Part shown: positions 53,833 through 62,463 of the stretch, piece by piece
How positions within the stretch are numbered: the first letter of the stretch is position 1
Layout of the letters: each line of letters opens with the position of its first letter
Assembly (NCBI RefSeq): GCF_000722545.1
Contig: NZ_JNVM01000004.1
Location: 310,001 to 374,000, forward strand
Length of the DNA stretch: 64,000 nucleotides
Direction of reading: 5' to 3'
From: Paenibacillus tyrphae
Lineage (GTDB): Bacteria; Bacillota; Bacilli; Paenibacillales; NBRC-103111
Translations under genes and position numbers: made by a program
The notes under the pieces: model-generated
The model's input: only the letters and a program-made list of their open reading frames with translations
Told to the model about the DNA's origin: nothing
Database searches by the model: none

Positions 53833-55080
53833 TTGAGCAGCAATGACATCATTGTTAGTTTGGACATCGGTACATCCAAAGTTCGTGCTATTATTGGGGA
53901 AGTCGTTAACGGCGCCATTAATATAATTGGAGTTGGATCTGCCGACTCGCAGGGAATTCGCAAAGGAGCGATCGTGGATATCGATCAAACGGTCCAGTCG
54001 ATCCGGAGCGCAGTGGATCATGCCGAGCGAATGGTCGGAGTGCAAATATCGGAAGTGTACGTTGGAATTTCCGGCAATCATATTGCGCTGCAATCGAGTC
54101 ACGGGGTCGTGGCGGTATCGAATGAAGACCGCGAAATCGGCGACGATGACATCGAACGGGTCATTCAGGCGGCGAAAGTGATTCCTTTGGCTCCCGAACG
54201 CGAGATTATCGGCGTTGTGCCGAACCAATACGTAGTGGACGGAACGGATCAGATTCACGATCCCCGGAGCATGATCGGAGTTAGACTGGAAGTCGAAGCG
54301 ACCATCGTTACCGGTACGAAAACGGCTATACATAATTTGCTCCGTGTCGTGGAGAAATCCGGACTCAAGGTAGCCGGACTTATATTGATGTCGCTGGCCG
54401 CAGGCCATCTGGCTTTGTCCAAGGACGAAAAGGCTGTCGGGACCGTACTGGTCGATATCGGTGCGGGCGCTACGACGATCGCCATTTTTAGCGAGAACAA
54501 TCTGGTAGCCACATCGACGCTTCCGATCGGGGGCGAGTTCATCACAAACGATATCGCTTACGGCTTGCGGACGCAAGCGGACATTGCCGATAAGATCAAG
54601 CTGAAATTCGGGTGTGCCATCGTAGAGCATGCAGCGCCTGATCAAGTGTTTAAGGTTAACCGGATCGGCAGCAATGTGGACAAGGAATTTTCCCAAGTCG
54701 ATTTGGCGAACATCATCGAGCCCCGGGTACAAGAAATATTTCACCTAATCCGCCTGGAAGTTCAGCGGCTTGGCTTCACCGATCTGCCTGGTGGTTATGT
54801 GCTCTCAGGCGGGACGGTTTCGCTGCCCGGCGTGTTGAATGTCGCCCAAGTGGAGCTGGCGTCTTCCGTTCGTATTGCCGTTCCCGAGTTTATCGGCGTG
54901 CGCGACCCTGCTTTCACGAGCGGCGTAGGGATTATCCAGTACGCCTCCAAGTATTTGCGGAATTCCAAACAAGGCTCCGGCGTCAAGAAAATAGTCACGA
55001 CGAAAAAAGCGTCTTCCGGTCAAGAGCAAAAGCCCTCGGCCATGGAACGTTTCAAAAATTGGTTAAGCGAATTTATTTAA
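53833..55080 (+). CDS. ftsA: Cell division protein FtsA
   Basis: Actin-like ATPase anchoring FtsZ to the membrane; 415 residues. ATP-site motifs VSLDIGTSKVRAIIGE and GTVLVDIGAGATTIAIF, the FtsA-specific 1C subdomain (~85-165), and a C-terminal amphipathic membrane-targeting helix MERFKNWLSEFI. TTG start 53833 with CAGGAGGTG upstream. Its own promoter and the 50-base gap to ftsZ indicate an ftsAZ operon. Confidence 0.96.
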   Translation: MSSNDIIVSLDIGTSKVRAIIGEVVNGAINIIGVGSADSQGIRKGAIVDIDQTVQSIRSAVDHAERMVGVQISEVYVGISGNHIALQSSHGVVAVSNEDREIGDDDIERVIQAAKVIPLAPEREIIGVVPNQYVVDGTDQIHDPRSMIGVRLEVEATIVTGTKTAIHNLLRVVEKSGLKVAGLILMSLAAGHLALSKDEKAVGTVLVDIGAGATTIAIFSENNLVATSTLPIGGEFITNDIAYGLRTQADIADKIKLKFGCAIVEHAAPDQVFKVNRIGSNVDKEFSQVDLANIIEPRVQEIFHLIRLEVQRLGFTDLPGGYVLSGGTVSLPGVLNVAQVELASSVRIAVPEFIGVRDPAFTSGVGIIQYASKYLRNSKQGSGVKKIVTTKKASSGQEQKPSAMERFKNWLSEFI

Positions 55081-55129
55081 ACTCGGGTAGCTTGCACGAT
55101 GAAAGCCTAATGAGGGGGAAGACGCTAGT

Positions 55130-56266
55130 ATGTTTGAATTTGATATGGACATGGAAGGGTTTGCCAAAATAAAGGTAATCGGCTGCGGTGGCGGCGGAAG
55201 CAACGCTGTTAACCGGATGATTGACACCGGCGTGAAAGGGGTCGAATTTATAACGGTCAACACCGACGCGCAGGCATTGCATCTTGCTAAATCGGAGATG
55301 AAGCTGCAAATCGGGGACAAGCTCACGCGCGGTCTCGGGGCTGGTGCAAATCCCGAGGTCGGGAAGAAGGCAGCTGAGGAATCCCGCGAGTTAATCGCCA
55401 ATGCGCTCAAAGGCTCCGACCTCGTCTTTGTTACCGCCGGTATGGGTGGGGGAACAGGGACAGGCGCTGCGCCGGTTATCGCTGAAATCGCCAAAGAATG
55501 CGGCGCACTGACCGTCGGCGTCGTGACGCGTCCGTTCCGGTTTGAAGGATTGAAGCGCGCTCGGCAAGCGGAGCAAGGGATTGCCGCCCTCAAAGAAAAA
55601 GTCGATACGCTCATTATTATTCCGAACGACCGTTTGCTTGAGATCGTTGACAAGAAAACGCCGATGCTGGAAGCGTTCCTTGCGGCGGACAACGTTTTGC
55701 GTCAAGGGGTTCAAGGGGTTTCCGACCTGATCGCCGTTCCCGGCTTGATCAACCTCGACTTTGCCGACGTAAAGACGATCATGACCGAGCGCGGCTCGGC
55801 TTTGATGGGAATCGGCTACGCTTCGGGTGAAAGCCGCGCGGCGGAAGCTGCCAAGAAAGCAATCAGCTCCCCGCTGCTCGAAACGTCGATTGACGGCGCG
55901 CGCGGCGTGCTGCTCAACATCACAGGCGGCAACAACCTTTCGCTGTACGAAGTCAACGAAGCGGCTGATATCGTGGCCGACGCTGCCGACCCGGAAGTCA
56001 ATATGATTTTCGGTGCGGTTATTGACGAAAGCTTGAAAGACGAGATTCGGGTGACCGTTATCGCCACTGGTTTTGAGCATCGCGAAGCGGTATCACCCGC
56101 GAAGAAACCGGCAGCTGCCGGTACAACGGCGTCCGCCAGCCAATCGCAGGAGCCTGTAGACAATCGGCTTGGCAACCTCCGTCCGTTCGGAGGCCAATCG
56201 CCGAACGACCAGCTCGACATCCCGGCATTCCTTCGCAACCGCAATCGCAACGGCTTCGACAAATAA
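55130..56266 (+). CDS. ftsZ: Cell division GTPase FtsZ
   Basis: Tubulin-like GTPase forming the Z-ring; 378 residues. [11 protein letters not shown] near residue 20, tubulin signature [18 protein letters not shown] (~107-124), NVDFADV-type [11 protein letters not shown] (T7 loop), a variable linker after ~316, and the conserved C-terminal peptide [12 protein letters not shown] used by FtsA and SepF. GAGGGGGA lies ~10 bases before ATG. A strong terminator follows. Confidence 0.98.
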   Translation: MFEFDMDMEGFAKIKVIGCGGGGSNAVNRMIDTGVKGVEFITVNTDAQALHLAKSEMKLQIGDKLTRGLGAGANPEVGKKAAEESRELIANALKGSDLVFVTAGMGGGTGTGAAPVIAEIAKECGALTVGVVTRPFRFEGLKRARQAEQGIAALKEKVDTLIIIPNDRLLEIVDKKTPMLEAFLAADNVLRQGVQGVSDLIAVPGLINLDFADVKTIMTERGSALMGIGYASGESRAAEAAKKAISSPLLETSIDGARGVLLNITGGNNLSLYEVNEAADIVADAADPEVNMIFGAVIDESLKDEIRVTVIATGFEHREAVSPAKKPAAAGTTASASQSQEPVDNRLGNLRPFGGQSPNDQLDIPAFLRNRNRNGFDK

Positions 56267-56302
56267 TGAACTAATCCATATGGTTACTATATTCTTTAAT
56301 GC

Positions 56303-56338
56303 ACAGCCGCCTCTATCCCTAGAGGCGGCTGTTTTTTT
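56303..56338 (+). terminator. Terminator after ftsZ
   Basis: A perfect twelve-pair stem (56303-56314 with 56321-56332), six-base loop and T-run to 56338. Confidence 0.92.
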
Positions 56339-56376
56339 CGCCTCCTCGCGTACCGAGAGGTGGCAGTCCTTTTCCT

Positions 56377-56400
56377 ACTCCTCCCTTGGTTGGGAGGAGT
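56377..56400 (+). repeat. Short perfect hairpin between ftsZ and spoIIGA
   Basis: ACTCCTCCC (56377-56385) pairs with GGGAGGAGT (56392-56400), loop ttggtt. No T-run follows. The right arm also looks like a ribosome site, but no coding frame follows. Confidence 0.6.
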
Positions 56401-56421
56401 GAGTCCTCGCTAGATCAGCTT

Positions 56422-56593
56422 GTGTGGCGGAGAGCAGTGTATGTGCCGTAGCTTATGCTTCCGAAGCAGTTTTCCTGCGTAAAACTCTGAGTCTACGTGC
56501 TGCCTTTGAACTCGGGTTCTTACCGCAAGGTAAGTTTAATGGAACCCGAGTTCAACAGCGGCCGAAGGCACATACGGCTGCTCGTAGCCACAC
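56422..56593 (+). ncRNA. Candidate structured RNA or palindromic repeat element
   Basis: Nested complementary segments, read directly: 56422-56428 with 56587-56593; 56432-56437 with 56578-56583; 56439-56447 with 56567-56575; 56499-56502 with 56556-56559; and 56507-56519 with 56542-56554 (13 perfect pairs). The last encloses a small hairpin with a GCAA tetraloop (56520-56533). Side hairpins lie at 56456-56468 and 56469-56485. No protein is encoded. The segment near 56455-56471 recurs in the oppA-oppB gap. It could be a structured RNA, a miniature mobile or palindromic repeat, or an element affecting spoIIGA transcription. Confidence 0.5.
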
Positions 56594-56646
56594 GCCCGCT
56601 GATCACCATGCACCATCAACTCCACTCACTCCCCCCAACCCCTCAT

Positions 56647-56714
56647 TCTCGACAAAAATAGTACCGCCCCCTCGGCATGTTTAGACAGACTTTGGAATAC
56701 GATTGGGATATACT
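56647..56714 (+). promoter_or_regulatory. Candidate Spo0A-controlled promoter of spoIIGA
   Basis: TAGACA (56682-56687) and TATACT (56709-56714) are 21 bases apart, the unusually long spacing known for Spo0A-activated spoIIG. On the minus strand 56656-56647 reads TTTGTCGAGA, nine of ten matches to the 0A box. Predicted start ~56721. Confidence 0.6.
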
Positions 56715-56763
56715 TGTCTCATTCACGGCAAGCGGGCGGCAAGCTGGGCGGGAGGTAACGAAG

Positions 56764-57663
56764 ATGGTCGTGTACATCGATGTCATTTTCCTCATGAACG
56801 TGCTGATCGACGGCGCGCTGCTCTGGACGACGGCCTGGTCGCGCAAGCTCCGTTACCGCCCGTGGCGGTTGGCGCTTTCCGCAGCCATCGGAGGCAGCTA
56901 TGCGGTGATGCTGTTTTTTCCGCCGTTATCGTTTCTGTTTACGTTTGCGCTAAAATTTGCGCTTTCTCTGCTGATGCTGCTGACCGCCTTCGGATTCGGG
57001 GGATTGCAGCATTTTTTGCGGAACCTTGGCGCATTTTACGTCATCAATTTCATGGCAGCCGGTGCTGTCTTCGGGTGCGCCTACTTCTGGCAATCCTCCA
57101 GCGAAATCGTAAATGGTATCTTGTTCAGCCACGATCTAGGGGTCACGCTGACGATGCTGGCTTTTTCCTTCCCATTGGCGTTATGGCTATGCCGGCACGT
57201 CCTGCAAGCCTTGAGGCGCAAGCAGGAACTGACCTCGTTCTTGGCCAAGGTGGAGGTCCATATCGACGAATTTGCCTCCAGCTGCACCGGACTTATCGAT
57301 ACGGGCAACCAACTGTACGATCCTCTGACGAAAACGCCGGTCATGGTCATGGAAGCGGCACAGTGGGGGGAGCGCATTCCCGAAGCTTGGCTGGTCAAAA
57401 TCCGCCGGGCCGAAGTGGATCAGCTCGTGACGTCGATCGGTACCGAACCCTTTGTCTGGCAGGATCGCTTGCGTTTGGTGCCGTATCGGGGGGTGAACCG
57501 GAATACGCAGTTTATGCTGGCGCTGAAGCCGGACCGGGTCGTCATCACAACGGGAAGCGAGCAGATCGAGGCGAACAAAGTGCTGATCGGACTGGACGGC
57601 GGCCGGCTCAGCTCGGACAACGCTTATCAGGCCATCATTCATCCGTCGCTAGTCAACATGTAA
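56764..57663 (+). CDS. spoIIGA: Sigma-E processing peptidase SpoIIGA
   Basis: 299-residue membrane aspartic protease that cleaves pro-SigE in the mother cell after a forespore signal. Five membrane segments in the first ~160 residues (VVYIDVIFLMNVLIDGALLW onward), then a pepsin-like cytoplasmic domain with the catalytic GLIDTGNQLYDPLT. ATG 56764 has GGGAGGTAACG upstream; the frame is open for 29 earlier codons overlapping the promoter. It precedes its substrate gene, as in Bacillus. Confidence 0.94.
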   Translation: MVVYIDVIFLMNVLIDGALLWTTAWSRKLRYRPWRLALSAAIGGSYAVMLFFPPLSFLFTFALKFALSLLMLLTAFGFGGLQHFLRNLGAFYVINFMAAGAVFGCAYFWQSSSEIVNGILFSHDLGVTLTMLAFSFPLALWLCRHVLQALRRKQELTSFLAKVEVHIDEFASSCTGLIDTGNQLYDPLTKTPVMVMEAAQWGERIPEAWLVKIRRAEVDQLVTSIGTEPFVWQDRLRLVPYRGVNRNTQFMLALKPDRVVITTGSEQIEANKVLIGLDGGRLSSDNAYQAIIHPSLVNM

Positions 57664-57811
57664 CCCGAGTGGGACCCGATATTTACCATCTGGCTTGCCG
57701 CAGCTCAAGGCCGTGCTTGTAAAGGAAAACCGAAGCTTGACCGTAAGAAAGCTGTTTTCATGACTAGGATGTACGGCGAAAAAAATGGTACGAATGGGAG
57801 GAAGCGTAAAC

Positions 57812-58534
57812 ATGATGGTCAAGTGGAAGCTGATGCTGCAAATTATGTATTTTCGCCTGCTGCTAGTGCTGGGGCTCAAATCGGACGAAATCTACTACAT
57901 CGGTGGAAGCGAAGCGCTGCCGCCCCCGCTCACACGCGAAGAGGAAGAATATTTACTGGAAAAGCTTCCTTCAGGAGATGCGGCCATCCGTGGCATGCTG
58001 ATCGAACGAAATCTGCGGCTCGTTGTTTACATCGCGCGTAAGTTCGAGAACACAGGCATCAATATCGAAGACCTCGTATCGATCGGCGCAATCGGCTTGA
58101 TCAAAGCGGTCAATACGTTCGATCCCGAGAAAAAAATTAAGCTCGCCACGTACGCCTCGCGATGCATCGAAAACGAAATTTTGATGTATTTGCGGCGCAA
58201 TAGCAAAATTCGCACCGAAGTTTCATTCGACGAGCCGCTCAATATCGATTGGGACGGCAACGAGCTTTTGCTTTCGGATGTGCTCGGGACGGAAAACGAT
58301 ACCATCTACCGCAATATCGAGGAGCAGGTCGATCGCAAGCTTCTCCATAAGGCGCTTGATAAGCTGTCGGAGCGCGAACGGATCATCATGGAACTGCGTT
58401 TCGGCCTGCAGGACGGCGAAGAGAAGACGCAAAAGGACGTCGCGGACATGCTCGGCATCTCTCAGTCGTATATTTCGCGGCTCGAAAAGCGGATCATCAA
58501 ACGGCTTCGCAAAGAGTTTAATAAGATGGTGTAA
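57812..58534 (+). CDS. sigE: Sporulation sigma factor SigE (pro-SigE)
   Basis: Mother-cell sigma factor, 240 residues, made as an inactive precursor. The hydrophobic/basic pro-segment ([21 protein letters not shown]) precedes [17 protein letters not shown], where SpoIIGA cuts. Region 2: [22 protein letters not shown] and [17 protein letters not shown]; region 4: [30 protein letters not shown] 57812 and ATG 57815 are adjacent, with GGGAGG ~10 bases upstream. It is co-transcribed with spoIIGA across a 148-base gap. Confidence 0.96.
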   Translation: MMVKWKLMLQIMYFRLLLVLGLKSDEIYYIGGSEALPPPLTREEEEYLLEKLPSGDAAIRGMLIERNLRLVVYIARKFENTGINIEDLVSIGAIGLIKAVNTFDPEKKIKLATYASRCIENEILMYLRRNSKIRTEVSFDEPLNIDWDGNELLLSDVLGTENDTIYRNIEEQVDRKLLHKALDKLSERERIIMELRFGLQDGEEKTQKDVADMLGISQSYISRLEKRIIKRLRKEFNKMV

Positions 58535-58644
58535 ATTGGAAAAAGTTTTTTTTCGTGGGCGATGAAAGCGAAACCGTCCTTGCCGGAACAGGCTTTGAAC
58601 GATTTTTAGGGGGCGATGCGGCCGGTGGAGAGCCCGGGAGAGCC

Positions 58645-58672
58645 GCATAAAAAAGCATTCCGAGGAGATAAT
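58645..58672 (+). promoter_or_regulatory. Candidate SigF-type promoter of sigG
   Basis: GCATA (58645-58649) and GGAGATAAT (58664-58672) fit the SigF consensus GYWTA / GGnnAnAnT with a 14-base spacer. Bacillus sigG (spoIIIG) is first transcribed by SigF in the forespore. Confidence 0.5.
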
Positions 58673-58706
58673 TAACAGTAATGTTTCTCCTTGGGAGGTA
58701 ATCACG

Positions 58707-59489
58707 GTGACCCGAAACAAAGTCGAAATATGCGGCGTCGATACGGCAAAGCTACCGGTTTTGACCAATGCGGAAATGCGTGAACTATTCGTGGACCTGC
58801 AGACGAATAACGAACGATCTGCAAGAGAGAAATTAGTCAACGGCAACCTCCGGCTCGTGCTGAGCGTCATCCAGCGGTTCAATAACCGGGGGGAATTTGT
58901 CGACGACCTGTTCCAAGTAGGCTGTATCGGACTGATGAAAGCCATTGATAATTTCGATTTAAGCCAGAACGTCAAGTTTTCTACCTACGCGGTTCCGATG
59001 ATTATTGGAGAGATCCGCCGATACCTTCGGGACAACAACCCGATCCGGGTGTCTCGCTCCTTGCGCGATATCGCTTATAAGGCGCTTCAGGTGCGCGATC
59101 AGCTGACGAATCAAAATTCGCGGGAGCCCACCATTTACGAAATTTCGGAAGCGCTCGGCGTGCCGAAGGAAGATGTCGTGTTTGCGCTCGATGCCATACA
59201 GGACCCGGTGTCGCTTTTCGAACCGATCTATCATGACGGCGGCGATCCGATCTATGTGATGGACCAGATCAGCGACGACCGGAACAAAGACGTATCTTGG
59301 ATCGAAGGCATTGCCCTCCGGGAAGCGATGCGGAAGCTGAACGACCGCGAGAAAATGATTTTGTCCATGCGCTTTTTCGACGGAAAGACCCAGATGGAAG
59401 TGGCCGACGAGATCGGCATTTCCCAAGCGCAAGTATCCCGGCTCGAGAAATCGGCCATATCCCAGATGCAGAAGCATGTGAAAAACTGA
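58707..59489 (+). CDS. sigG: Forespore sigma factor SigG
   Basis: Late forespore sigma factor, 260 residues, same length as in Bacillus. Hallmarks: MTRNKVEICGVDTAKLPVL, region 2 NLRLVLSVIQRFNNRGEFVDDLFQVGCIGLMKAIDNFDLS, FSTYAVPMIIGEIRRYLRDNN, and region 4 TQMEVADEIGISQAQVSRLEK. GTG start with GGGAGGTAATC upstream. A SigF-like promoter lies in the 172-base gap after sigE. Confidence 0.97.
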   Translation: MTRNKVEICGVDTAKLPVLTNAEMRELFVDLQTNNERSAREKLVNGNLRLVLSVIQRFNNRGEFVDDLFQVGCIGLMKAIDNFDLSQNVKFSTYAVPMIIGEIRRYLRDNNPIRVSRSLRDIAYKALQVRDQLTNQNSREPTIYEISEALGVPKEDVVFALDAIQDPVSLFEPIYHDGGDPIYVMDQISDDRNKDVSWIEGIALREAMRKLNDREKMILSMRFFDGKTQMEVADEIGISQAQVSRLEKSAISQMQKHVKN

Positions 59490-59650
59490 CGGGAGCTGGC
59501 CCGACCTGCGAAGATCCGACCGACTCGCTACAATGCTGCGGGCACGGTCTTTTTTTATAGATATAGAATTTATAAATTATCAGCGGAGCTGATTGAATTA
59601 TATATCGCAAGAAAAGCTTCCGTTAAAACACGAATGTATCTTCCTCGAAA

Positions 59651-59677
59651 AGGCTTCGATAAAAAGCTTTTTTTATA
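59651..59677 (+). terminator. Probable terminator for sigG
   Basis: AGGCTT pairs with AAGCTT (one G-U) and is followed by a long T-run. Confidence 0.45.
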
Positions 59678-59744
59678 GTCTGGCGAGGACATTTTGCCCA
59701 AGTTGCTCATATAGTATAAAAAAGGGCATTTGCTGAGACGTCTT

Positions 59745-59911
59745 TTTAAAACTCTCGATGCTTGTTGCCGTAGAGTGAAAAGTGATCCGCGGCGAGTTTT
59801 TTTCAGGCTTTTTACCATAAAATGAATTTAAAATTAAAGCCTGAAAAACGTGTTTGAGCCGAAGCGGATTACTTTTCACTCGCAGGCGACCTGCAGAACG
59901 AAGGTTTTAAA
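59745..59911. repeat. Large nested inverted repeat (foldback) upstream of ylmC
   Basis: Four nested arms: 59745-59752 with 59904-59911; 59764-59769 with 59885-59890 (one G-U); 59773-59790 with 59864-59881 (17 of 18 plus one G-U); 59799-59811 with 59836-59848 (13 perfect). The centre is a 24-nt AT-rich loop. No coding frame fits. It could be a miniature insertion, a structured leader of ylmC, or a cruciform-forming site. Confidence 0.6.
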
Positions 59912-59952
59912 CTACGATTTCTCAGCAATATGCCTCCCCCGGTGGTGACAGC

Positions 59953-60252
59953 GTGAAAATATCCGATTTCCAGACCAAAGACGTGATCAATATCGTCGAC
60001 GGCAAAAAGCTGGGCCAAATCAGCGACTTGGAGCTCGATCTCCGGCAAGGACGCATCGAGGCGATCGTCGTCCCGAATTCCTCCCGTTTTTTCGGACTGT
60101 TCGGCGGCGGAACCGATGTGATTATCCCTTGGAGCAACATCGTCAAAATCGGCATGGACGTCGTCCTGGTCAAGCTGGAGGACGTTCGGGCTTTCCGGCA
60201 GCAAGAGCCGGCCGATAACGTGTACGACTACACCCGCCATTCCCGCGGATAG
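59953..60252 (+). CDS. ylmC: YlmC/YmxH family PRC-barrel protein
   Basis: 99 residues with a PRC-barrel fold: MKISDFQTKDVINIVDGKKLGQISDLELDL, then GRIEAIVVPNSSRFFGLFGGGTDVIIPWSNIVKIGMDVVLV. YlmC/YmxH proteins are found in spore-formers; the role is unknown. GTG start with GGTGGTG upstream, immediately after the foldback. The sigG-ylmC-pgeF order matches Bacillus. Confidence 0.88.
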   Translation: MKISDFQTKDVINIVDGKKLGQISDLELDLRQGRIEAIVVPNSSRFFGLFGGGTDVIIPWSNIVKIGMDVVLVKLEDVRAFRQQEPADNVYDYTRHSRG

Positions 60253-60276
60253 GAAAAAACGAAGACAGACGTGATT

Positions 60277-60308
60277 CACCCGGACGAACAAGGGTGTTCT
60301 TTTTTTTC
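60277..60308 (+). terminator. Terminator after ylmC
   Basis: CACCC (60277-60281) pairs with GGGTG (60292-60296), followed by a T-run from 60299. Confidence 0.65.
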
Positions 60309-60350
60309 GCTTCGTGTATACTGAGTAGTAAAAAGACGGGAGGCGGACCC

Positions 60351-61211
60351 ATGGAACCTTTTGTAATCCGACAAGCCGAAAACGGCTGTGAACTGCTTAT
60401 GCTGGAGCGTTTCATGAACGCCTGTCCGGCCGTGACGGCCGGCTTTACGACAAGACGCGGCGGGGTTAGCCACGAAGCGTTCGGCAGCTTGAACTGCGGG
60501 CTTCACGTGGAGGATGCGCCCGCAGATGTCGTTGCGAACCGAAAATTGCTGGCCGAATCGCTGGAGATGCCGTTCGAATCGTGTACATACGCGGAGCAGG
60601 TACACGGGAAGGAAATTCAGGTTGTCGGCAGAGGGCAGCGCGGTGCGGGCAACGATTCTCGGGAGAAGGCGCTGCAGGGCAAAGACGGCTTCGTGACGAA
60701 CGAACCGGGGGTCTTTTTGCACGCGTTGTTTGCGGACTGTGTGCCGCTGTATTTTTACGATCCGGTCCGCAAGGCGGTAGGATTGGCGCATGCAGGGTGG
60801 AAGGGGACGGCATTGCAAATCGCGAAGGCGACGCTGGAGACGATGAGCGCGGCATACGGCACGAAGCCCCGAGACGTGAAAGCCGCCATCGGCCCTTCCA
60901 TCGGCGCATGCTGCTACGAGGTCGACGATGCCGTTATTGCGCGAATGGACAAGGTGCTTGAGCAGGTTGCGACGGGCAGCAGCGCCGACGAATCCGGCCG
61001 TTCGCCGTTCTACGAAAAAAAGCCCAACGGCAAATACAAGTTGAACTTGCAACAAATAAACCGACAAATTATGATAAAAGCAGGAATTATGCCGTCTCAT
61101 ATCGAAATAAGTGGTTTATGCACAAGCTGCCGTACCGACTTGTTTTTCTCGCATCGCAAAGAGGGCGGAAAAACCGGCAGAATGGCGGCATGGATCGGAC
61201 TGCGGGAATAG
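60351..61211 (+). CDS. pgeF: Peptidoglycan editing factor PgeF (YlmD, laccase-domain)
   Basis: 286-residue Cu/Zn-type cytosolic protein. Motifs: AGFTTRRGGVSHEAFGSLNCGLHV, YAEQVHGKEI, LFADCVPLYFYDPVRKAVGLAHAGWKGTALQI, and IGPSIGACCYEVDD; the His and Cys of these blocks form the metal site. In E. coli the homologue hydrolyses mis-incorporated UDP-MurNAc-L-Ser; purine nucleoside activities are also reported for the family. ATG 60351 has GGGAGG upstream. Confidence 0.9.
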   Translation: MEPFVIRQAENGCELLMLERFMNACPAVTAGFTTRRGGVSHEAFGSLNCGLHVEDAPADVVANRKLLAESLEMPFESCTYAEQVHGKEIQVVGRGQRGAGNDSREKALQGKDGFVTNEPGVFLHALFADCVPLYFYDPVRKAVGLAHAGWKGTALQIAKATLETMSAAYGTKPRDVKAAIGPSIGACCYEVDDAVIARMDKVLEQVATGSSADESGRSPFYEKKPNGKYKLNLQQINRQIMIKAGIMPSHIEISGLCTSCRTDLFFSHRKEGGKTGRMAAWIGLRE

Positions 61212-61290
61212 CGGCTGGGGGACTTCCGGCTTGATAACACCGGGGACCGCCCCATAGCCGAGCAGGCCGAAAGCGAGGTGAATTGACGTT

Positions 61291-61980
61291 TTGACTATAC
61301 AACTGCTGGAACGGATCGAAGAAGTCCGCAAGCGCATTGCCGCGGCGTGCGCCCGCGCGGGACGCAATCCCGGGGAGGTGCGCGTCATCGCCGTGACCAA
61401 ATACGTTTCGCTCGAAACAACGGGACAAGCGCTGCGGAGCGGACTGACGGATGTCGGCGAGAACCGCTGGCAGGATGCCGCTGTCAAATGGGAAGCATTC
61501 GGCAGCGAAGGCGTGTGGCATTTCATCGGACATCTGCAAACGAACAAAGTAAAGGACGTCGTCGGACGATTCGCGTATATTCATTCGCTGGACAGGCTGT
61601 CGCTGGCCAAAGAGATCGAGAAGAAGGCGTCGGCGCTCGGAATCGAGGTTCCGTGCTTTATTCAGCTGAACGTGTCGGGGGAAGAGACGAAATACGGTTT
61701 GGAGCCCGGCGAGCTGCTTAATTTTGCGGCGGAGCTTCGGGGGATGAAGCATATCCGCGTGGCCGGTCTAATGACTATGGCGCCTTACGAAGCGGAGCCC
61801 GAGGCGACCCGCCCGGTGTTTCACGGCTTGCGCGAATGGCGGGACCGTCTGAATCGGGAAGCCGTGCTCGATTATGAAGTGACGGGTTTGTCGATGGGAA
61901 TGTCGAACGATTTTGAAGTAGCCATTGAAGAAGGAGCGACTTGGGTGCGTCTTGGTTCGGTCTTGGTGGGCAAAGAGTGA
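61291..61980 (+). CDS. ylmE: PLP homeostasis protein YggS/YlmE (PLPBP)
   Basis: 229-residue alanine-racemase-like TIM barrel binding PLP on Lys ([12 protein letters not shown]). Further motifs: [36 protein letters not shown], and C-terminal [28 protein letters not shown]. It regulates the PLP supply rather than catalysing a reaction. TTG start at 61291 with GAGGTGA upstream. Confidence 0.92.
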   Translation: MTIQLLERIEEVRKRIAAACARAGRNPGEVRVIAVTKYVSLETTGQALRSGLTDVGENRWQDAAVKWEAFGSEGVWHFIGHLQTNKVKDVVGRFAYIHSLDRLSLAKEIEKKASALGIEVPCFIQLNVSGEETKYGLEPGELLNFAAELRGMKHIRVAGLMTMAPYEAEPEATRPVFHGLREWRDRLNREAVLDYEVTGLSMGMSNDFEVAIEEGATWVRLGSVLVGKE

Positions 61981-62009
61981 CAGAGATGAAAATCCGAGGA
62001 GGAAAGGAT

Positions 62010-62435
62010 ATGGGCGTAATGAATAAATTCATGAACTTTCTGGGCTTGCAGGAAGAGGAAGAAGTCGTGGAGCGCGAGCGCGTCGTAGAGCATCACGAAG
62101 AAGCTGAAACCCCGGCGCAGGAATTGCGTAAAAATAAGGGGAACATCGTCAGCATCCATTCACAAAAAAACGTGCGGGTCGTCTTGAACGAGCCACGGTC
62201 TTACGAGGAAACCCAGGAAATTGCCGACCATTTGCGCTCACGCCGGCCTGTCGTCGTCAATCTGCACCGGGTCCGGCCGGATCAGGCTACGCGGATCGTC
62301 GACTTCCTGAGCGGTACCGTGTATGCGCTCAGCGGCTCCATCTCGAAGATCGGACCGAACATTTTCTTGTGCACTCCGGATACCGTGGAAATCCACGGTT
62401 CGATTTCGGAAATGATGCATCATAACGAAGAATAG
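62010..62435 (+). CDS. sepF: Cell division protein SepF
   Basis: 141-residue FtsZ-binding membrane anchor. The N-terminal amphipathic helix is [13 protein letters not shown], followed by an acidic linker and the core domain (~60-135): [64 protein letters not shown] 62010 has AGGAGGAA upstream. It acts with FtsA and FtsZ encoded earlier in the window. Confidence 0.95.
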   Translation: MGVMNKFMNFLGLQEEEEVVERERVVEHHEEAETPAQELRKNKGNIVSIHSQKNVRVVLNEPRSYEETQEIADHLRSRRPVVVNLHRVRPDQATRIVDFLSGTVYALSGSISKIGPNIFLCTPDTVEIHGSISEMMHHNEE

Positions 62436-62463
62436 CGTACTTAGAAAGAACGAGGTGAACGGC

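Larger units (their letters stand above)
59490..59952. other. AT-rich non-coding gap rich in palindromes
   Basis: 460 bases without a credible gene. It holds a hairpin with T-run at 59651-59677, enclosed by TCCTCG/CGAGGA (59642-59647 with 59684-59689), and a very long nested foldback at 59745-59911. Base composition from ~59550 to 59870 is clearly AT-richer than the flanking genes. Confidence 0.7.

Noticed and set aside
56703..57722. A 339-codon frame overlapping spoIIGA
   Set aside because: Arg- and His-rich translation of the spoIIGA sequence in another frame; the SpoIIGA frame has clear membrane segments and the DTG motif.
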